DNA of 64,000 bases from Cupriavidus consociatus (GTDB taxonomy: Bacteria; Pseudomonadota; Gammaproteobacteria; Burkholderiales; Burkholderiaceae), in the NCBI RefSeq assembly GCF_017814975.1, contig NZ_JAGIQA010000007.1:62001-126000 (forward strand), given 5' to 3'. The notes below the pieces were generated by a model that searched no databases, was not told where the DNA came from, and saw only the letters and a program-made list of their open reading frames with translations. The translations under genes and the position numbers were made by a program. Positions 59,846 through 64,000 of the stretch are shown here, in pieces. The first letter of the stretch is position 1, and each line of letters opens with the position of its first letter.

Positions 59846-60748
59846 CTACGTCCCTTCCGCGTAGCCGCGCAGCCCGGTCACCAGCGCGGCAAAGGTCACA
59901 GCGCAGCGCGCACTGCCGCGCAAGTCCTCATGCATCGCTACCCAGGTATCCATCGCCACGGAAAACTCGCTGCGCAGCACCCTGGCCAGCCGCGGGTCGC
60001 GCGCCGCCAGCGCGCAATGGCACACGCCGATGCCAAAACCGGCGCGGATCGCGCCCAGCTGGGCCAGGTCGCTGTCGGCGCGAAAGGCCAGGCGCTGGCG
60101 CGACAAAGCCGGAAAGCGCTCCAGCAAGCGGCGGATGAACAGCGTCTCCCGGTCGAAACCGATCACGGCAAAGCCCGGCAGTTCCTCCAGCGACTGCGGC
60201 ACCCCGTGCGCCGCCAGGTACCGCTCATGCGCATGCAGCCCCAGTTCGATGCCGCCGACGCGCTGCGCCACCAGCGCATCCTGCTCGGGCCGGAACATCC
60301 GCACGGCAATATCGGCTTCGCGATGCAGCAGGTCGTCGACACGGTTCGACAGCGCCAGTTCGATCTCCAGCGCCGGATGGGCTTCGCGCAGTGCGGCCAG
60401 GATCGGCGGCAGCACTTCGACGCCGACGACTTCGCTCGCCGACAGCCGCACCGTGCCGCGCACGCCGGCGCCGTGCCCGCTGGCGGCGCGCCGCATGGCC
60501 GCGGCCGTGGCGGCGAGCCCGGCGGCATAGGGCCGCAGTGTGTGCGCGGCGTCGGTGGGGGCGAAGCCGTCAAAGGAGCGGGTGAAGAGCTTGAGGCCCA
60601 GCGCGGCCTCCAGACTGTCGATATGACGGCCGACGGTCGGCTGCGTCAGCCCCATCGCGCGCCCGGCGGCCGACAGCGAGCCGGTTTCCAGCACGTGGAG
60701 GAAGGTGCGGTACCACTCCCAGTTCGGTTCGCCGGCCATGCTATGCAT
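59846..60748 (-). CDS. LysR-family transcriptional regulator
   Basis: A 300-residue LysR regulator with the helix-turn-helix at about residues 12-70 (WYRTFLHVLETGSLSAAGRA, then TQPTVGRHIDSLE) and an effector domain. An in-frame ATG at 60739 is an alternative start. It is divergent from the epimerase gene (104 bases) and may regulate it. No clear ribosome site is seen. Confidence 0.9.
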   Translation of the reverse strand: MHSMAGEPNWEWYRTFLHVLETGSLSAAGRAMGLTQPTVGRHIDSLEAALGLKLFTRSFDGFAPTDAAHTLRPYAAGLAATAAAMRRAASGHGAGVRGTVRLSASEVVGVEVLPPILAALREAHPALEIELALSNRVDDLLHREADIAVRMFRPEQDALVAQRVGGIELGLHAHERYLAAHGVPQSLEELPGFAVIGFDRETLFIRRLLERFPALSRQRLAFRADSDLAQLGAIRAGFGIGVCHCALAARDPRLARVLRSEFSVAMDTWVAMHEDLRGSARCAVTFAALVTGLRGYAEGT

Positions 60749-60852
60749 TTTTGTTTAGCGACCAGCCGATTATAGGTAATTTTCTTTTTGCTCCGGTGGC
60801 CGCAAACTGGCCTGCATCAAACCACGGCAGTACCCATGCAAAGGAGAATCCC

Positions 60853-61998
60853 ATGTCCAGGATCGCGCTCTTTGGTGCCGCCGGCGCCATCGGCCACAGC
60901 ATTGCCGCAGCGCTGGCAAGCCGGGGCGAGCCGTACCGCGTGGTCGGCCGCGATGCGACGCGCCTGCGCCAGGCCTTCGGGGCCGACCCGCTCGCCGGGA
61001 TCGTCACGTGGGATCCCGAATCGCCGGCCTCCATCCAGGCCGCGGCGAGCGGCATCGACACGCTGGTCTACATGGTCGGCGTCGACTACTGGCGCTTCGA
61101 TCTGCACCCGGAACTGCTGCGCAAGACACTGGATGGCGCGGTCGCTGCCGGCGTCAGGCAGTTCGTCCTGATCGGCACGGTCTACCCGTATGGGCGCGTC
61201 CAGGGCGGCAATCCGGTCAGCGAGAACCACCCGCGCGCGCCGCATACCTTCAAGGGCCGCATGCGCAAGGCGCAGGAAGACCTGCTGATGCAGGCCGACG
61301 CCGCCGGCCGCATCCGCGCCACGGTGCTGCGGCTGCCCGACTTCTACGGTCCGGGCGTGCAGGCCAGCCTGCTGCACCGCGCCGCGCAGGCTGCCGCAGG
61401 TGGCGGCACCGCGGACCTGATCGGGCCGATCGATGCGCCGCACGAGTTCGTCTATGTGCCGGATGTCGGTCCGGTCGTCGCCCGCCTGGCCGGCACGCCG
61501 GCGGCCTTCGGCAGGATCTGGCACCTGGCTGGCGCCGGCGTCACGACACAGCGCGAACTGGTGTCGGAGATGGAAAGGCAGACCGGCCGCAAGCTGAAGC
61601 TGCGCATCGCCGGCAAGGGCATGCTGCGCCTGCTCGGGCTGTTCAACCCGTTCATGCGCGAACTGGTCGAGATGCACTACCTGATGACCGATCCGCTGAT
61701 CCTGGACGATGCCGCGCTACAGCGGCTGATCGGACCGATCCGCAAGACGCCGTACGCCGAGGGCATCCGGCAGACGCTGGCGGCATGCCAGCCTGGCCGG
61801 CGCGCCCCTGACCTGCCTGCTTGCGGAACGCCCAGCGCCCCGCGAATCGATCTCGCGCACGGCTCCGCCGGGCGCGAACAGAAAACCGCTGACCAGGCCG
61901 ACCGGGTCCGATCCATAGCCCGCCTCGACAATGCCCGCTTGCATGCCTGCTCCCTTCACATGGAATTTGCCTCGCGCGACGTTATCACGCCGCCATGA
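60853..61998 (+). CDS. NAD(P)-dependent epimerase/dehydratase-like protein with abnormal tail
   Basis: A 381-residue extended-SDR protein. The cofactor loop is RIALFGAAGAIGHSIA (residues 3-18), and DTLVYMVGV, a GRMRKAQEDLL helix in place of the usual YxxxK, and RLPDFYGPGVQ follow, so it is an atypical member. The last 65 or so residues, after TLAACQPG, lack SDR character and are antisense to a CorA-like gene remnant. The native stop therefore appears to be lost. AAAGGAGA precedes ATG 60853. Confidence 0.85.
   Translation: MSRIALFGAAGAIGHSIAAALASRGEPYRVVGRDATRLRQAFGADPLAGIVTWDPESPASIQAAASGIDTLVYMVGVDYWRFDLHPELLRKTLDGAVAAGVRQFVLIGTVYPYGRVQGGNPVSENHPRAPHTFKGRMRKAQEDLLMQADAAGRIRATVLRLPDFYGPGVQASLLHRAAQAAAGGGTADLIGPIDAPHEFVYVPDVGPVVARLAGTPAAFGRIWHLAGAGVTTQRELVSEMERQTGRKLKLRIAGKGMLRLLGLFNPFMRELVEMHYLMTDPLILDDAALQRLIGPIRKTPYAEGIRQTLAACQPGRRAPDLPACGTPSAPRIDLAHGSAGREQKTADQADRVRSIARLDNARLHACSLHMEFASRDVITPP
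61834..61944 (-). pseudogene. N-terminal remnant of a CorA/ZntB-like transporter gene
   Basis: On the minus strand, ATG 61944 with GGGAG upstream opens a frame reading EAGYGSDPVGLVSGFLFAPG and then VREIDSRGA. This resembles the first 37 residues of CorA-family zinc/magnesium transporters. After about 61834 the frame continues only as the antisense of the epimerase gene. The remaining 270 or so residues of the transporter, including its membrane helices, are absent. It looks like a deletion or recombination scar. Confidence 0.5.
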
Positions 61999-62052
61999 CA
62001 GCGTCGGGAAAAGAAGGCGCAGGCATCTGGCGCGGCTCTGCCCTACCGGGCC

Positions 62053-63243
62053 CTACAAGACCGCCGCGTACTCCAGCGTCTTCGGCGTCTTTACGATCAC
62101 CTCCGGCTCCTCCCCGACGATGACGGTGTCATCGAGCCGGAATCCGCCCAGCCCGTAGACGTACAGCCCCGGCTCCGACGAATACACCTCTCCCGCCAGC
62201 AGCGCGCGCGTGTTGAAAGCCATGTCTTCGGGATACTCGTGCAGCAGCAGCCCGACCGCATGCCCGGTGCGGTGGAACACGTACTGTCCGCAGCCCGCGG
62301 CTTCGATCACCGCTTGCGCGGCGGCGTCCATGTCGCAGACGCGCCGGCCGGGCACCGCGGCGGCGACGGCGGCGTCGGTCGCGCGGGCCGCGACCTGGTA
62401 GAGACGTGCCTGTTCGTCGCCGGGCCGGCCACAGAACCATGTGCGTTCGTTCTCGACATACAGGCCGTTCAGCCGCGGCAGTATCAGGTTGACAATGGTG
62501 TCGCCCGCGGCGACGCGCGATCCGCACGCGGCGCCGTCGCCGTGCGGCGAGGCCGAGGCCGGACCCGTCAGCGTCCAGCACTTGAGGATGTCGAAATCCT
62601 CCCCCGGGAAGCGCCTGGCCGCTTCCTCCACCATCAGCGCCGCCATCGCGTGATCCAGTTCCTGCACCAGCCGGCCGGGGCGGATGTTCTCGCGGTAGCG
62701 GTCCTGCACCCAGTCGGTCAGCGCACCCAGCTCGCGCATCACCTGCAGTTCTTCCGCATGCTTGACCCAGCGCAGGCTGCGCATCTCGGCCAGCGACGGG
62801 CGCAGCATCAGTTCGGGCAGGTGGCGTTGCGCGCCGGCGAGGATGGAATGCGGCACGTCGACGGCGATGCGCGACATGCCCAGCCCTTTCGCCGCCAGCA
62901 ATGCGGCAACCACCTCAGGCAGCTGCGCGGGTAGCGGCAGGCGGTTGGTGACGCGCGGGTGCTCGGCATACCAGGTGACATCGCGCAGCCAGACCGTGCC
63001 CTTCTCGATGGCAAAGCGCATGTGGTTGATCGACAGTTCGTTCATCACCGCGAAGGTCTCGCCGTTGCGCGGCACGACCACGAACACGGGCCGCTCCCAC
63101 GGCCAGACGTCGAGCTGGAAATTGGTGGCGTACTGGAAGAAATCGGGCGTGCCGAATACCAGCGCGTCCACGCGCAGCCTGTCCATCAGCTGCTGCATGG
63201 CCGACAGCCGGTCGTCGTGTACTGCCTTGGTCAGATGTGGCAT
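62053..63243 (-). CDS. M24-family (pita-bread) hydrolase with altered metal ligands
   Basis: A 396-residue protein with a creatinase-type N-terminal domain (residues 1-150) and a pita-bread C-terminal domain (about 165-390). His328 (HRTGHAVG) and Glu357 (YSSEPGLYVYG) are kept. The two aspartate ligands of metal aminopeptidases read Leu253 and Glu264 (IVNLILPRLNGLYVENERT), and the last glutamate is Asp371. It is therefore probably not a classical Xaa-Pro dipeptidase; a creatinase- or ectoine-hydrolase-like C-N hydrolase is more likely. The Bug gene lies upstream, nine bases away, on the same strand. Confidence 0.85.
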   Translation of the reverse strand: MPHLTKAVHDDRLSAMQQLMDRLRVDALVFGTPDFFQYATNFQLDVWPWERPVFVVVPRNGETFAVMNELSINHMRFAIEKGTVWLRDVTWYAEHPRVTNRLPLPAQLPEVVAALLAAKGLGMSRIAVDVPHSILAGAQRHLPELMLRPSLAEMRSLRWVKHAEELQVMRELGALTDWVQDRYRENIRPGRLVQELDHAMAALMVEEAARRFPGEDFDILKCWTLTGPASASPHGDGAACGSRVAAGDTIVNLILPRLNGLYVENERTWFCGRPGDEQARLYQVAARATDAAVAAAVPGRRVCDMDAAAQAVIEAAGCGQYVFHRTGHAVGLLLHEYPEDMAFNTRALLAGEVYSSEPGLYVYGLGGFRLDDTVIVGEEPEVIVKTPKTLEYAAVL

Positions 63244-63252
63244 GGCAGGTTC

Positions 63253-64000
63253 TCAGAGGGAAATGTTCAGGCGCTTGATGATGGGGCCCCAGGTCTCGGC
63301 GTCGCGCTTCATGTAGCGCTCGACTTCCGACGGCGGCCCCTTGATCGCATCGAGGAACTGGAAGCCGAGCTTCTCCCTGAACTGCGGATCGTCCAGCACG
63401 CGATTGATGTCGGTGTTGACCTGCTGCACCACGCTTGCCGGCGTGCCGGCGCGCGCCACGATGGCGTACCAGCCCGGCACCTGCACGTCGTAGCCGAGTT
63501 CCTTGAAGGTCGGCACGCCCGGCAGCGCGGGCAGGCGCTTGTCACCGGTCACGGCCAGCGGCACCAGCTTCTTGCCGGTGATAAAGGGCTGCACGCCGGC
63601 AACCACATTCATCATCACAGGCGTCTGCCCGGTCATCAGGCTGGTAGAGCCGCCGGCGCCGTTAAAGGGCACATGCTGCATCCGCACGCCGATGCGCTCG
63701 GCCACCAGTTCCATCGCCAGGTGCGTGGAGTTGCCGATACCGCCCGAGGCAAAGCTGATTTCGCCCGGCCGCCCCTTGGCCATGCGCACGAAGTCCTGGA
63801 ACGTGTCGACCTTGAGCGCTGGCGCCGCGACAAACACGAACGGCGAGTTGGCCAGCATCGCCACGCCGGTCAGGTCCTTTGACGGGCTGTACGGCAGCTT
63901 CGGATACAGGAAGGGATTGAAGGCAAGGTTGGAAACGCCGGCGAAGAACAGCGTGTAGCCGTCGGCCGGCTGGCCCAGCACGTATTGGATTGCCAGCGTG
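63253..64000 (-). CDS. Bug-family (TctC) solute-binding protein, cut by the window end
   Basis: At least 249 residues from the C-terminal part of a Bug receptor; the signal peptide and start lie beyond base 64000. The visible YPKLPYSPSKDLTGVAMLAN, HVPFNGAGGSTSLMTGQTPV and VPGWYAIVARAGTP segments are family-typical. It is directly upstream of the M24 hydrolase (9-base gap), so the bound solute is probably the substrate, or a precursor of the substrate, of that hydrolase. Confidence 0.9.
   Translation of the reverse strand, partial: TLAIQYVLGQPADGYTLFFAGVSNLAFNPFLYPKLPYSPSKDLTGVAMLANSPFVFVAAPALKVDTFQDFVRMAKGRPGEISFASGGIGNSTHLAMELVAERIGVRMQHVPFNGAGGSTSLMTGQTPVMMNVVAGVQPFITGKKLVPLAVTGDKRLPALPGVPTFKELGYDVQVPGWYAIVARAGTPASVVQQVNTDINRVLDDPQFREKLGFQFLDAIKGPPSEVERYMKRDAETWGPIIKRLNISL

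Overview
The window is high-GC, densely coded DNA with short intergenic gaps. It looks like an accessory or secondary-replicon stretch of a betaproteobacterium of the Burkholderiaceae, most like Cupriavidus/Ralstonia. The evidence is the four Bug-type periplasmic binding proteins without membrane partners, six LysR regulators, several acyl-CoA and class III CoA-transferase genes, and the gentisate operon layout. The genus call is inference from gene content. No IS element, phage gene, tRNA, rRNA or CRISPR array was seen.

Region by region. 1-10.2 kb: two neighbouring carboxylic-acid catabolic operons (enoyl-CoA hydratase, CoA-transferase, acyl-CoA dehydrogenase, Bug; then acyl-CoA ligase, acyl-CoA dehydrogenase, Bug, racemase-like CoA-transferase) around one LysR gene. 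10.2-12.9 kb: an orphan AAA ATPase behind an AT-rich promoter, an Asp/Glu racemase-family gene, and a 500-bp non-genic stretch. 12.9-19.2 kb: a complete 3-hydroxybenzoate/gentisate operon (transporter, 6-hydroxylase, gentisate dioxygenase, maleylpyruvate isomerase, fumarylpyruvate hydrolase) with a divergent LysR. 19.2-24 kb: a secreted serine hydrolase, a small YjfB-like protein, a BrkB-type membrane protein, and a divergent SDR/LysR pair. 24-28.7 kb: a LacI regulator and a nucleobase permease - amidohydrolase - TSUP exporter operon with a PurR-like palindrome in its promoter. 28.9-32.5 kb: sulfite dehydrogenase SorAB-like genes and a dihaem lipoprotein cytochrome, closed by a strong hairpin.

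32.5-40.1 kb: ArsR/SRPBCC pair, universal stress protein, a secreted WRER-repeat protein, LysR, HAD hydrolase, Bug, a D-threonine-aldolase-like PLP enzyme and a RidA gene that appears frameshifted. 40.1-45.7 kb: Tat-exported gamma-glutamyltransferase, DUF1097 membrane protein and cytosine-deaminase-like amidohydrolase, downstream of a NarL-type two-component system on the same strand. 45.9-50.2 kb: acyl-CoA dehydrogenase/CoA-transferase pair with divergent LysR, and a BPL_N amidotransferase-like gene. 50.2-55.1 kb: a tripartite efflux operon plus an AI-2E-type permease. 55.3-59.7 kb: ferritin-like protein, cyclase-FHA fusion, Ohr/OhrR with palindromic operators, a Rof-like Rho inhibitor and an MFS transporter. 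59.8-64 kb: LysR, an NAD(P)-binding epimerase with an abnormal tail running over a CorA-like remnant, an M24 hydrolase with altered metal ligands, and a Bug gene cut by the window end.

Most of the window serves uptake of organic acids and aromatic compounds and their CoA-dependent or ring-cleavage degradation, each block with its own regulator. The remainder is detoxification (peroxide, sulfite, efflux). Short tandem repeats recur at several places, inside N-terminal coding regions and between genes.
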